Virus record (IMG/VR): IMGVR_UViG_3300005290_000327
Span: 1-35,955 of that record
Length of the DNA stretch: 35,955 nucleotides
Source of the DNA: a virus
Direction: 5' to 3' (one strand)
The position numbers were made by a program, and so were the translations under genes. The notes under the pieces are model-generated. The model saw nothing but the letters and a program-made list of their open reading frames with translations, was not told the DNA's origin and searched no databases. This document shows, one piece after another, positions 1-6,060 of the stretch. How positions within the stretch are numbered: position 1 is the stretch's first letter; each line of letters opens with the position of its first letter.

Positions 1-540
1 CAGCGCCTGCCCGCCGAGCCACGCCGGCGCATCCACGAACCGCGCGCCGGCCTGCTCGGCCGCCGCGGCATCGCTTGCCATATCGCCGACGTAGACCATC
101 GTATCGCTGCGGTAGTCCAGGCCCACCCCGCGCGCGGCGATGAGCATCCCTGGCTGAGGCTTGCGATAGTAGGGATTGATGAAGGTCTGGCAGCGCACGT
201 GTGGCAGCGCCGCTTTGAGGAGCGGATCCAGCGCCGCCGCGGCGGCGGCCTCCGCGCGCCACCAGTTCGCACCCTCCCGGCCCGCGCAGCAGCACACGAG
301 CAGCTGATCAGGCCACCAGCGGAGCAGGCGAAAGCCCTCGACCAGGCGCGTGACCACATCCTCGACGGTCGGGTACTTTGTCTGGCCCAGCACGGCGCGG
401 AAGGCCGGCCCGCCCTGGTTGGTGGCCACGAAGGAGGGCGCTTTGGGCGGCAGCGTGGCCAGTTGCTCGCGTGCGTTTGGGAGCGGGGTGGATGTCCAGT
501 TGGTGACCAGCGTATCATCGAAGTCGAAGCCGTAGATCAT
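1..540 (-). CDS. HAD-superfamily phosphatase, GmhB/PNKP-like (3' end off window)
   Basis: The reading frame starts at an ATG at 540 after AGGAA and stays open to the window edge, giving about 180 visible residues. All HAD motifs are present: DFDDT near residues 6-10 (nucleophile and acid/base aspartates), VATNQGG (motif II), RKPQPGML (motif III lysine) and YVGDMASDAAAAEQAG (motif IV aspartates). The motif spacing and TNQ/KPQPGM signatures resemble D-glycero-D-manno-heptose-1,7-bisphosphate phosphatase (GmhB/HisB-N) and polynucleotide kinase 3'-phosphatase domains. The same element carries GmhA-like and HddA-like genes in its late operon, which favours a heptose phosphatase role, but substrate is an inference. 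It has its own promoter and sits downstream of a terminator, so it is a separate unit from the recombination operon. Confidence 0.85.
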   Translation of the reverse strand, partial: MIYGFDFDDTLVTNWTSTPLPNAREQLATLPPKAPSFVATNQGGPAFRAVLGQTKYPTVEDVVTRLVEGFRLLRWWPDQLLVCCCAGREGANWWRAEAAAAAALDPLLKAALPHVRCQTFINPYYRKPQPGMLIAARGVGLDYRSDTMVYVGDMASDAAAAEQAGARFVDAPAWLGGQAL

Positions 541-587
541 GGCGCGTTCCTGTGCGTGGGCGCGATGGGTTTTCTGCGTCTCTGCGC

Positions 588-596
588 AGTATAGCA
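588..596 (-). promoter_or_regulatory. Extended -10 promoter for the HAD gene
   Basis: On the minus strand TGCTATACT forms an extended -10 element (TGn plus TATACT) about 48 bases upstream of the HAD start codon. No good -35 is seen, which is common when the TG extension is present. Confidence 0.45.
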
Positions 597-654
597 CATG
601 CGATCTGACAGGTGGTAAAAGCGCGACGCGGGCGAGATCGATCCCGCCGGCGAA

Positions 655-693
655 CGCAAAACCGCCGCGATCCATTGGCGCGGATCGCGGCGG
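655..693 (-). terminator. Rho-independent terminator of the SSAP operon
   Basis: A perfect 12-bp stem (arms 662-673 and 682-693, 8-nt loop) is followed on the minus strand by TTTT. It lies 56 bases after the last gene of the minus operon and before the separate promoter of the HAD gene. Confidence 0.8.
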
Positions 694-748
694 TCCCGAC
701 TGCGTGCGTGCGTGCGGTGCGGCTAGTGTAGCACGATCGTGCTATTCC

Positions 749-925
749 TCACCTCTCGGCAGAGTGGCGCTCCCTTCGCTTCTGCGCCTTGAGCGCCCGC
801 GCGCGCGCTGCCACCGATAAATCGAGCAAGACCATACCAACGAACGTCCAAAGCACCTCAGCCCGCATACTGCGCGGTAGTCGCCGTAGCTGTTCCCGCA
901 TCTGTTTCCATCGCGCATTTCGCAC
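749..925 (-). CDS. Small single-TM protein of unknown function
   Basis: A 58-residue frame starts at GTG 925, preceded by AAGGGGG at good spacing. It overlaps the 3' end of the upstream gene by 68 bases and ends shortly before the terminator. The sequence has a basic, amphipathic N-terminal part (KQMREQLRRLPRSMRAE), one hydrophobic segment (VLWTFVGMVLLDLSVAARA) and a very basic tail. This suggests a membrane-anchored or membrane-associated small phage protein. No family is recognised. The long overlap and GTG start make the call tentative. Confidence 0.45.
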   Translation of the reverse strand: MRNARWKQMREQLRRLPRSMRAEVLWTFVGMVLLDLSVAARARALKAQKRRERHSAER

Positions 926-1160
926 AGTGAACCCCCTTGTCGTGATAGTACGGGTGCGCCCTGCGCTGGAGGCCGTGCGCCGCGCAATACTGGAATGGCC
1001 CATCCGCGGAGGGATTGAGCAGTTCGCGCATGTCGGCGCGTACTTTTGGCCCAATCCGCATGTCGCCAACCCACTCCTCAAGTAATTCATGGAACAAATC
1101 AAGCTCGGCTGACATCTTGCGGAGGAGTGCGGCGCGGGCTTCGCAAACATCGTTATTCAT
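858..1160 (-). CDS. Hypothetical protein with Cys/His cluster
   Basis: This 100-residue protein starts at ATG 1160, overlapping the TGA of the SSAP gene by four bases (ATGA). Its N-terminal half is an acidic helix (LDLFHELLEEWVGDMRIG). The second half carries CAAHG and, about 20 residues later, CAKC, a CxxH...CxxC arrangement that could bind zinc. The GGGGGGAGGA tract lies immediately before the ATG, so initiation probably depends on coupling to the upstream gene. The family is not recognised. Position in the recombination operon suggests an early DNA-metabolism accessory role, which is only an inference. Confidence 0.6.
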   Translation of the reverse strand: MNNDVCEARAALLRKMSAELDLFHELLEEWVGDMRIGPKVRADMRELLNPSADGPFQYCAAHGLQRRAHPYYHDKGVHCAKCAMETDAGTATATTAQYAG

Positions 1161-1774
1161 TCCTCCCCCCTCGGCAGCGTGGCGTACATCTGCGCGACCA
1201 CGCCGGCGGGATCGACAAACGCCTTTTTCTGCTCATCGTAGGCCGCCCATGTCTGGGGAAAGTTGTAGAGGTAGCGCCCGAGGCCGAACGCCACGCACGC
1301 GCGCTTGAACGCCTGCGACTCGGCGCTGGTGGCCGCGTTCTCATCGCCCGCGTCGCGCGGGTAGTCGCCACACGCGCTCTTGGTCACGCCGAAGATGGTC
1401 AGGGCGCAGACCGCGCCGCGCTCGGAGAGCGTGATGGTGTGCGACCAATGCTCGGGGCCGCAGATCTTATCCAGCCGGGCGAAGTACACGCGCATATCGG
1501 CGTAGGGGCTGGCCAGCGCACGGGTCTTGTCGCGCGTGGTGGCGGTGGGCTTCAGCTCGACATCCTTCTGCGCAAACGGCTTCAGCAGCCAGGGCGCGGC
1601 CTCAGCCAGGCTGGTTGGGCGCGCGGGCCTGGCTGGCGCGAGCGGCGGATCGGGCAGTGTGGCCAGCGGCGCGCGGCTGGCCTCGGCGCGCTTGCGCTCG
1701 CGATCGTTCAGGATCTTCTCTGCGGCCGGGGTCAGCACCTCGCGGCCGGCTTGGGTGGTGGTGGTTACTGGCAT
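1157..1774 (-). CDS. Rad52/22-family single-strand annealing protein
   Basis: Start is ATG 1774 (MPVTTTT...), with AGAGGA nine bases upstream, giving 205 residues. After a Pro/Ala-rich N-terminus of about 75 residues comes a Rad52-like core: YADMRVYFARLDKICG with a following W, a beta-strand stretch (VCALTIFGVTKSACGDY), then ENAATSAESQAFKRACVAFG and GLGRYLYNFPQTWAAY. The A-S-AFKRA...GLGRYLY pattern is the hallmark of the Rad52_Rad22 family, found in eukaryotic Rad52 and in phage annealases such as Sak. Such proteins anneal complementary single strands during phage recombination and repair. It is the recognisable core gene of this leftward early operon. No exonuclease partner is seen in the window. 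Confidence 0.85.
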   Translation of the reverse strand: MPVTTTTQAGREVLTPAAEKILNDRERKRAEASRAPLATLPDPPLAPARPARPTSLAEAAPWLLKPFAQKDVELKPTATTRDKTRALASPYADMRVYFARLDKICGPEHWSHTITLSERGAVCALTIFGVTKSACGDYPRDAGDENAATSAESQAFKRACVAFGLGRYLYNFPQTWAAYDEQKKAFVDPAGVVAQMYATLPRGEE

Positions 1775-1819
1775 GGTCGTTGTCCTCTCGTGCTTCAGGT
1801 GATTGTACTGCAAAATCGG

Positions 1820-2047
1820 TCACTCGTTGGGATTCGGGTAGGTCGGGATCGGCGCGACCGGGCCGTTGCCGATCGGCGCGGTCTCGGTTGGCGGGGTATC
1901 GTCGCGGTGCATCGGTGGCTCGCTTTCCGTATTGTGCAAAGATGGGTGTGGCGGTAGGACGATGCGACCGCCGGCGCTGCCGTCATTCGTGATTGCTGAG
2001 TCCGGTGGTGGTAGCAGGGCGGCGATCCGTAGATCGGTGCTCGTCTA
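1820..2047 (-). other. Coding-like frame without a proper start (possible degenerate or readthrough ORF)
   Basis: After an in-frame TAG (2047-2045) the frame is open for 74 codons to TGA (1822-1820). Its third codon positions are strongly GC-rich, as in real genes here. It reads as a proline-rich acidic peptide (for example ETAPIGNGPVAPIPTYPNPN). No ATG or GTG occurs near its beginning. The first ATG is at 1912, leaving only 30 residues with no clear ribosome site. It is in the same frame as the SWIM gene upstream, separated from it by two TAG codons. It could be a short peptide from 1912, a remnant, or a readthrough tail. The rest of 1823-2101 shows no other gene. Confidence 0.3.
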
Positions 2048-2101
2048 TCGGCAGGTCGCATGCCCTGGCGCGATCGTTCCTGCCAGACCTTGCAGGGGGC
2101 G

Positions 2102-2554
2102 CTACGCCGCGCTGCGCATCAGCTGCGCGCGGGTCTCGCTGATCTTCCGTGATAAACGCTGTTCCGCTTCGTCTTCTGCGAGGGCCTCCAGCTCGGCCGC
2201 GCGCTCCAAGATATTGACCAGCATATGGTGCCAGCAGAGCGCGCCCTTCACCCCGGCCTCGCAGCTGCACACCACGATCCCGCCCTGCTTGGTCAGCCGA
2301 TGCACGAGCGCGCCCGGCCGGCTGGCGCTCGCGAGCAAATAGGCCGGGCCGCTGATCGTCGGGCGCACGCCCTGCACAAAGTAGCTCTCGGCCTTGTTCA
2401 GCGCGTTCAGCTGCCGCCGCCAGAAGGCCGCTTCCTCCTTGTCCTGGGGCTGCTGCTGCTGGGCTGCCGTCAGGAGGCCACGCACGTCGGCGAGCAGCTC
2501 CGCAAAGGCGGCGCTGACGAAGGTATCCAGGGGGAGGGTGGTGAGGGTGTTCAT
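2102..2554 (-). CDS. SWIM zinc-finger protein
   Basis: A 150-residue protein starting at ATG 2554, directly after the stop of the upstream gene (TAGATG) with ACAGGAG upstream. Residues 96-109 read CSCEAGVKGALCWH, matching the SWIM signature CxC-x(n)-CxH (Cys96, Cys98, Cys107, His109). The N-terminal half is helical with a poly-Gln run, and the C-terminus is an acidic amphipathic helix. SWIM domains bind zinc and act in DNA or protein binding. Some Rad51-regulator partners carry one, which fits its place beside a Rad52-like annealing protein. That functional link is inference. Confidence 0.75.
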   Translation of the reverse strand: MNTLTTLPLDTFVSAAFAELLADVRGLLTAAQQQQPQDKEEAAFWRRQLNALNKAESYFVQGVRPTISGPAYLLASASRPGALVHRLTKQGGIVVCSCEAGVKGALCWHHMLVNILERAAELEALAEDEAEQRLSRKISETRAQLMRSAA

Positions 2555-2749
2555 CTACTTGGCTCCTGTCATCAGCTCGTGTACCACCGCCCACCACACC
2601 TTGGCTTCGCTGTAGCGGCAGTCGTTGAAGAAGTACTGCCAGTTGGCCAGCGCTACGTCCATCGTGATCCGCGTGTGCGCCGGTGCGCAGCGGCGGATGT
2701 CGTTGGCGATTTCGGCTTTGATGGTGTTGGCGAGTGTGGCGGTGGTCAT
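2555..2749 (-). CDS. Small hypothetical early protein
   Basis: This is the first gene of the leftward early operon: 64 residues from ATG 2749 to TAG 2557-2555. It begins MTTATLANTIKAEIANDIR and contains a Trp/Tyr/Phe-rich middle (NWQYFFNDCRY) and a helical C-terminus. The start lies about 36 bases downstream of the predicted start site of the minus promoter at 2792-2819. The ribosome site is weak (GAGA). The family is not recognised. It is directly abutted by the SWIM gene. Confidence 0.65.
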   Translation of the reverse strand: MTTATLANTIKAEIANDIRRCAPAHTRITMDVALANWQYFFNDCRYSEAKVWWAVVHELMTGAK

Positions 2750-2781
2750 TGCGGTGTGTCTCGTTGTGTTGCGTTTAATCT

Positions 2782-2888
2782 CGTTGAATGTAGTATAACA
2801 TAGTTCAAACGAATGTCAAGCAGATCATCGTAAAAAGACGATGATCTGCTTGACAGCTAGACTAAACTAGATTACACTCAATTCAACG
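2782..2888. promoter_or_regulatory. Symmetric divergent promoter/operator switch
   Basis: A perfect inverted repeat with 17-bp arms (2814-2830 and 2839-2855, 8-nt loop TAAAAAGA) carries TTGACA at the outer end of each arm. Rightward: TTGACA (2850-2855), 17-bp spacer, TACACT (2873-2878). Leftward: TTGACA (2819-2814), 16-bp spacer, TATACT (2797-2792). An outer 8-bp dyad, CGTTGAAT (2782-2789) and ATTCAACG (2881-2888), has practically the same centre and falls near both predicted start sites. The geometry implies one regulator contacts both -35 regions and both start sites at once, controlling the leftward SSAP operon and the rightward HTH gene. Confidence 0.8.
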
Positions 2889-2911
2889 CAAGAGCGAAGG
2901 GAGGCCCGCCA

Positions 2912-3151
2912 ATGGACGAGGAATATTTCACGGTCGCAGAGGTCGCGGAGAAGCTGAAGGTCACACCTCAGGCAGTGTACAAATGGATCAAACAGAAGCG
3001 GATCGGGGTGGTCTACGCTGGCGCGGATACCCGCATCACCAGCGCGGCGATCGAGGCGTTCATTAAGTCAAGCACCGAGTCGCGCTTGAAGAATGATTCA
3101 GCTAAAATGGAGACACAAATAGACCGCCTGGCCATGCAGCCGACATTTTAA
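2912..3151 (+). CDS. Excisionase/MerR-type HTH DNA-binding protein
   Basis: 79 residues from ATG 2912, with GGGAGG eight bases upstream. The N-terminal 60 residues match the helix-turn-helix_17/excisionase family: EEYFTVAEVAEKLKVTPQAV, then YKWIKQKRIG, then a beta-hairpin wing and TRITSAAIEAFIKSS. Proteins of this class bind DNA as Xis recombination-directionality factors or as small phage repressors. It lies alone on the rightward side of the symmetric switch, so autoregulation is likely. Its last codons form the left arm of a terminator stem. Whether it is Xis, a repressor or both cannot be read from sequence. Confidence 0.8.
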   Translation: MDEEYFTVAEVAEKLKVTPQAVYKWIKQKRIGVVYAGADTRITSAAIEAFIKSSTESRLKNDSAKMETQIDRLAMQPTF

Positions 3152-3178
3152 CAACTGCATGACCAGGCGGTCTATTTT
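3117..3178. terminator. Bidirectional terminator overlapping the HTH gene 3' end
   Basis: Arms 3117-3139 and 3155-3177 pair over 23 positions with a single mismatch. The right side ends in TATTTT, and the minus-strand reading also ends in a T-rich stretch. The stop codon TAA of the HTH gene (3149-3151) sits in the loop, so the left arm is coding sequence. It separates the HTH gene from the convergent lipoprotein unit. Confidence 0.8.
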
Positions 3179-3210
3179 GCTGGTTTCGCGACCGCCTTGC
3201 CAGATGAGCG

Positions 3211-3279
3211 CGAAACCGACCGGCCATCCCTCGCATCGCATGAGCGACCCGAAGTTAGGCCATCTATGAAATCTGAGGT
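3211..3279 (-). repeat. 3' element copy 1 (downstream of lipoprotein gene)
   Basis: It shares two conserved blocks with the copy at 3900-3971: ACCGACCGGCCATCC, and AGTTAGGCCATCTATGAAA followed by TGAGGT. The blocks are separated by about 20 less conserved bases. It lies immediately after the stop of the lipoprotein gene, in its presumed 3' untranslated region. An adjacent 9-bp inverted repeat (3182-3190/3209-3217) could act in termination. Confidence 0.7.
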
Positions 3280-3280
3280 A

Positions 3281-3838
3281 TCAGCGACAAACAGCGGCTT
3301 GCAGCCGCTTATCCAGCCGTTTCACGTAGGCGGTAATCTCGCGGGTGTCGACGCCACTCATCGACACATCGACAACCGCCTGGCAGCGCACGAAGGTCAC
3401 GCCACGAATCGGGAGCAAGTCGGTTCCAAGAAAGAGCTTCGCCTGTTCGCCGACACCAGACAGCGACTCACTATACTTACTGGCTTTCGTCGCCAGCGCC
3501 GTCGCCTGGTCAAGGTCGGATTGTTGATCATAGAGCAAGACGACGACCCCGCCGGCCGTCTTGTTATTGCGCTGGAAGCGCTGATCAATCGCCTTCGTCG
3601 CCTGTGGGTAGTCTTTCAGTGCGGGCGGTGCGGCATCTTTGATTTGCGCTCCGCTAAAGCCAGACGGGAGATCGCCGGACTGGACAAGCAACGGTTCAAG
3701 ATCAATATCTTTCAGCGCTACAGCGGCCGGCGCCACAACAGCCGTAGCAGGTGGCGCAGACGCCGGCACGACTTGCTGTTCGCCGCCGCAGCTGATGAGC
3801 AGCGTGGCCATGCAGACCAGGATAATCCAGGTTTTCAT
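3281..3838 (-). CDS. Predicted lipoprotein (lysogeny cargo candidate)
   Basis: Start is ATG 3838 with GGAGGGG upstream, giving 185 residues. The N-terminus MKTWIILVCMATLLISC is a lipoprotein signal with lipobox LISC, so the mature protein would be anchored by its cysteine on the outside of the membrane. A Pro/Ala linker follows, then a globular domain containing SGDLPSGF and a Cys pair near the C-terminus. The overall plan resembles the adjacent exported protein at 3971-4720. It has its own orientation and flanking terminators, as for a moron expressed from the prophage. Surface exclusion or host-fitness roles are possible but not shown. Confidence 0.75.
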   Translation of the reverse strand: MKTWIILVCMATLLISCGGEQQVVPASAPPATAVVAPAAVALKDIDLEPLLVQSGDLPSGFSGAQIKDAAPPALKDYPQATKAIDQRFQRNNKTAGGVVVLLYDQQSDLDQATALATKASKYSESLSGVGEQAKLFLGTDLLPIRGVTFVRCQAVVDVSMSGVDTREITAYVKRLDKRLQAAVCR

Positions 3839-3899
3839 TGTTCCCCTCCGTGGTGTGATGAATGTTTGATGGAAGGAGTAAGGAGCCCAAAAAAGCCAG

Positions 3900-3971
3900 C
3901 GAACCGACCGGCCATCCCATCCTCTTCGCAGCACGCTCAGAGAGTAGTTAGGCCATCTATGAAAGTGAGGT
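3900..3971 (-). repeat. 3' element copy 2 (downstream of exported protein gene)
   Basis: Second copy of the element at 3211-3279, beginning ACCGACCGGCCATCC and ending AGTTAGGCCATCTATGAAA then TGAGGT. It follows the stop of the gene at 3971-4720. On the minus strand a short GC hairpin (GCCGG...CTGGC) at its far end is followed by TTTTTT, so this copy probably includes that gene's terminator. Confidence 0.7.
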
Positions 3972-4720
3972 TAATGCGCTGTATCTGCGTCGCGCGGCAG
4001 GGCTACGTCTTTCTGTGATTGCTGAACATGCGGCAATGGCGGCGCATCGGACTGCAACACCTGCGGCGTATTCAAGATGTGGACGAGCGGGATGTTTGCA
4101 TAGTAAATTGCCCGATCGACGCTGATATACCCCGTGAGACCAATAACCTGCACTTCGCTGACATACCGACCCGCCTGAACGATGATGTCGAACTGGTCAT
4201 AGTTATGGCCGCTGTCCGTGAAGGTGCGGCGGAACCCGACGATTGGACAGCACGGCGCACTGATGTTAAACGGGCGATAGTCAGGGCGATCGTTGAGTAT
4301 CTTCGCGATGGTGTACTGAAAGCCTTGTGATGCGCCCTCAATGGTGAGGTAGCGAAAGACCTGGTTGCTAACAACAATGGCATCGCTGTATCGATAGTCA
4401 AGTGACGTGTAGTCCGCAATCCAGCTTGTTTCACGTCCCTGTTGCTGGAATGCTAATGCTGCGGCATTTGGGTCTGCGTAGTTCTTCGCAGCGTCGGCAT
4501 TCGTCAGTTCTTTGAAGGTTTCTTGCGTATACCCTGATTTCATCTCCGCGAGCTGGATAACGAGCGTGCTGATCGGCGGCGGCACTGGCGTTGGCGGCGG
4601 GATGCGTACAACGGGAAGATAGACACAGCGATCGGTCGTGCAATCCGGTGCGGCCAGCGCGACGCCGACAACCGCGCAGAGTAGCGCGGTGCCAATACCC
4701 AGGACGATCCAACGGCGCAT
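3971..4720 (-). CDS. Secreted or membrane-tethered protein of unknown function
   Basis: 249 residues from ATG 4720. Residues 1-24 (MRRWIVLGIGTALLCAVVGV, then ALAA) form a signal peptide with an AxA cleavage site. The mature N-terminus has CTTDRCVYLPVVRIPPPTPV, a YLPVV segment followed by a Pro-rich linker, a pattern frequent in secreted Chloroflexota proteins. The remaining ~190 residues are globular and include MKSGYTQETF and a CC pair. Length and layout (signal, Pro linker, SG[FY] motif, similar helices) suggest distant paralogy to the lipoprotein at 3281-3838. It probably acts outside the cell and is likely expressed in the lysogen. Confidence 0.75.
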   Translation of the reverse strand: MRRWIVLGIGTALLCAVVGVALAAPDCTTDRCVYLPVVRIPPPTPVPPPISTLVIQLAEMKSGYTQETFKELTNADAAKNYADPNAAALAFQQQGRETSWIADYTSLDYRYSDAIVVSNQVFRYLTIEGASQGFQYTIAKILNDRPDYRPFNISAPCCPIVGFRRTFTDSGHNYDQFDIIVQAGRYVSEVQVIGLTGYISVDRAIYYANIPLVHILNTPQVLQSDAPPLPHVQQSQKDVALPRDADTAH

Positions 4721-4786
4721 CGTTATCTTTCACGAACCGAACTAATCCGACGAATGGCGCTGAAGACCAGCGACCTAGCGTGCACG

Positions 4787-4815
4787 TTGACAACCGAATA
4801 TAAACTTATTGTAAT
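4787..4815 (+). promoter_or_regulatory. Orphan rightward sigma70-type promoter
   Basis: TTGACA (4787-4792), a 17-bp spacer and TGTAAT (4810-4815) match 11 of 12 consensus positions, within an AT-rich patch in otherwise GC-rich DNA. No convincing gene lies downstream on the plus strand before the integrase, which is on the opposite strand. Confidence 0.6.
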
Positions 4816-4821
4816 AGCTAA

Positions 4822-5047
4822 TCTGTGCGACACATCGTCGCACTGTCCGATTCCCTGACAGGACTCGCCCGCATGTTCTGTCAGGAACATCCCGCCGGCG
4901 GCGGTCGATCTACGATGGCCTGTCGCACGACCCTGCGGGTGCGAATCCGGCCGTGTCGGCCAAACGTCCGCATGGGCCATGGGAGCGGATGCAGCGCGAG
5001 CGAGAATCGGCATTCGCCCCCGCGAGTCCGGCCAACAGAGGATAAAA
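4822..5047 (+). ncRNA. Candidate structured ncRNA and/or attP region; no gene in 4721-5109
   Basis: The interval between the exported-protein gene and the integrase has no believable ORF. Starting at the predicted start site of the orphan promoter there are several hairpins. These are a perfect 7-bp stem (4825-4831/4837-4843), an 8-bp stem (4854-4861/4878-4885), CCGCC-GGC-GGCGG, GGCCG-TGT-CGGCC, and TCCGC/GCGGA. TGTCGCAC at 4921 is an inverted copy of GTGCGACA at 4825. A transcript could be a noncoding RNA, or antisense to integrase mRNA if it reads on. Equally, repeats beside a tyrosine integrase are where an attachment site with arm sites would lie. The sequence alone does not decide. Confidence 0.3.
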
Positions 5048-5085
5048 ATGGAGCGAGAGACGGGATACCGACTCGATCGCTCCAT
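5042..5085 (-). terminator. Integrase terminator
   Basis: On the minus strand a 9-bp stem ATGGAGCGA/TCGCTCCAT (arms 5077-5085 and 5048-5056), with further internal pairing (GAG/CTC, CGG/CCG), is followed by TTTTTAT. It lies 25 bases beyond the integrase stop codon. Confidence 0.75.
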
Positions 5086-5109
5086 CTGCTCCAAAATCGC
5101 TGTAAAGAC

Positions 5110-6045
5110 TTACATGAGCCTGCTCGGCAGCAGGTCGATCGCCTTTTGCTTATCGCGTATATCCACAGATAAGTAAATCTGCGTTGTCGCCAGCGAGTTG
5201 TGACCAAGCAGCTGCTGAATCGTCCGCAAGTCCGCGCCCGCGCGCAGCAGCAGCGTGGCGAAGGTGTGGCGCAGATCGTGCGCCGAAATGTGTAGTCCCG
5301 CCTCACGCACCCAGCCGCCCGCTTCAAACATTTTCGCTAAGGTCTTGCCGCTAATCTTGTGGCCGCGCCGCCCGCCGGCGACGTAGCCCACGCGCTCATC
5401 GAGCGGCACCATGGCGAGCGCAGCGACCACCCGATCGTGGAGTCCGACCGCGCGACTCTTCCGCCCCTTGCCGTACCGAATAAGCAGCAGTCGCGCCTCC
5501 AGATCGACATCGTCCCATGCGACGTTGACGGTTTCTGACAGGCGCGTCCCGGCGTAGAGCATCAGCAAGATGCCGCGTCGCTCACGTGCGCGCACCCAGC
5601 GCGTTTCTTTGTTCAGAATGGGCAGCGGCCTGCTCAGCAGCTTTTCCAGCGTGCGCTGCTCATCAGAGGACAGCACGCGCGGCAGGCTCTGCCCACGTTT
5701 GGGCCACACGAAATCCAGCGTCGGATCGTCGGCGCGTAGGCCGGCGCGGATCGCCCAGCGGCAGTAGCTTCTGATGGCTGACAAATCCTTGCCGATCGTC
5801 GCAGCGTCCAGATGGCGCCGATGGATCTGGTAGCCCAGCAGCCGATCGGCCTGGATTTGTCCGATCGTTGCATCTTCCCCCAACCAGCCGATGAAGGTCT
5901 TCATCGATCGCACGTAGGTATCCACCGTGCGACTACTCAGCTTGCGCGCAGCCAATCCAATCGCAAAGCTTGCAAGCGTGCCCGCGATGACTGGCGACAC
6001 GGCCAGCCGTGTTTCGATCCCTGGCTTTGTCTCTACAGCGCCCAC
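5110..6045 (-). CDS. int: Tyrosine recombinase / phage integrase (XerC/D-like)
   Basis: The best start is GTG 6045, six bases after GGGAGG, giving 311 residues. This length is typical of XerC/D-type enzymes, whereas the longer frame to 6276 has a non-coding-looking extension. The N-terminal SAM-like domain (about 20-105) binds core DNA. The catalytic domain has every active residue: Arg168 in GTRLSE, Lys193 in GKGRK, His256-x-x-Arg259 in AHDLRHTFAT, His282 in LGHNS and Tyr291 in TTQIYLSV. It would catalyse site-specific integration and, with a directionality factor such as the HTH protein at 2912, excision. A terminator follows. A hairpin lies directly upstream of its ribosome site. Confidence 0.93.
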   Translation of the reverse strand: MGAVETKPGIETRLAVSPVIAGTLASFAIGLAARKLSSRTVDTYVRSMKTFIGWLGEDATIGQIQADRLLGYQIHRRHLDAATIGKDLSAIRSYCRWAIRAGLRADDPTLDFVWPKRGQSLPRVLSSDEQRTLEKLLSRPLPILNKETRWVRARERRGILLMLYAGTRLSETVNVAWDDVDLEARLLLIRYGKGRKSRAVGLHDRVVAALAMVPLDERVGYVAGGRRGHKISGKTLAKMFEAGGWVREAGLHISAHDLRHTFATLLLRAGADLRTIQQLLGHNSLATTQIYLSVDIRDKQKAIDLLPSRLM

Positions 6046-6060
6046 AACAATCCTCCCACC

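Noticed and set aside
3252-3270. GTTAGGC / GCCTAAC strings resembling integron attC ends
   Set aside because: No second consensus at the right distance and no imperfect palindrome between them; the strings belong to the duplicated 3' element.
4934-4963. T-arm-like string GGGTGCGAATCC followed by GGCC...GGCCA suggesting a tRNA 3' end
   Set aside because: No matching acceptor 5' strand, D-arm or anticodon arm can be built upstream, and the TTC of the T-loop is missing.
4825-5172. Plus-strand frame of 115 codons over the noncoding interval
   Set aside because: It crosses several hairpins and the integrase terminator, has no ribosome site, and its composition (scattered Arg, Cys, Ser) is unlike the real genes.
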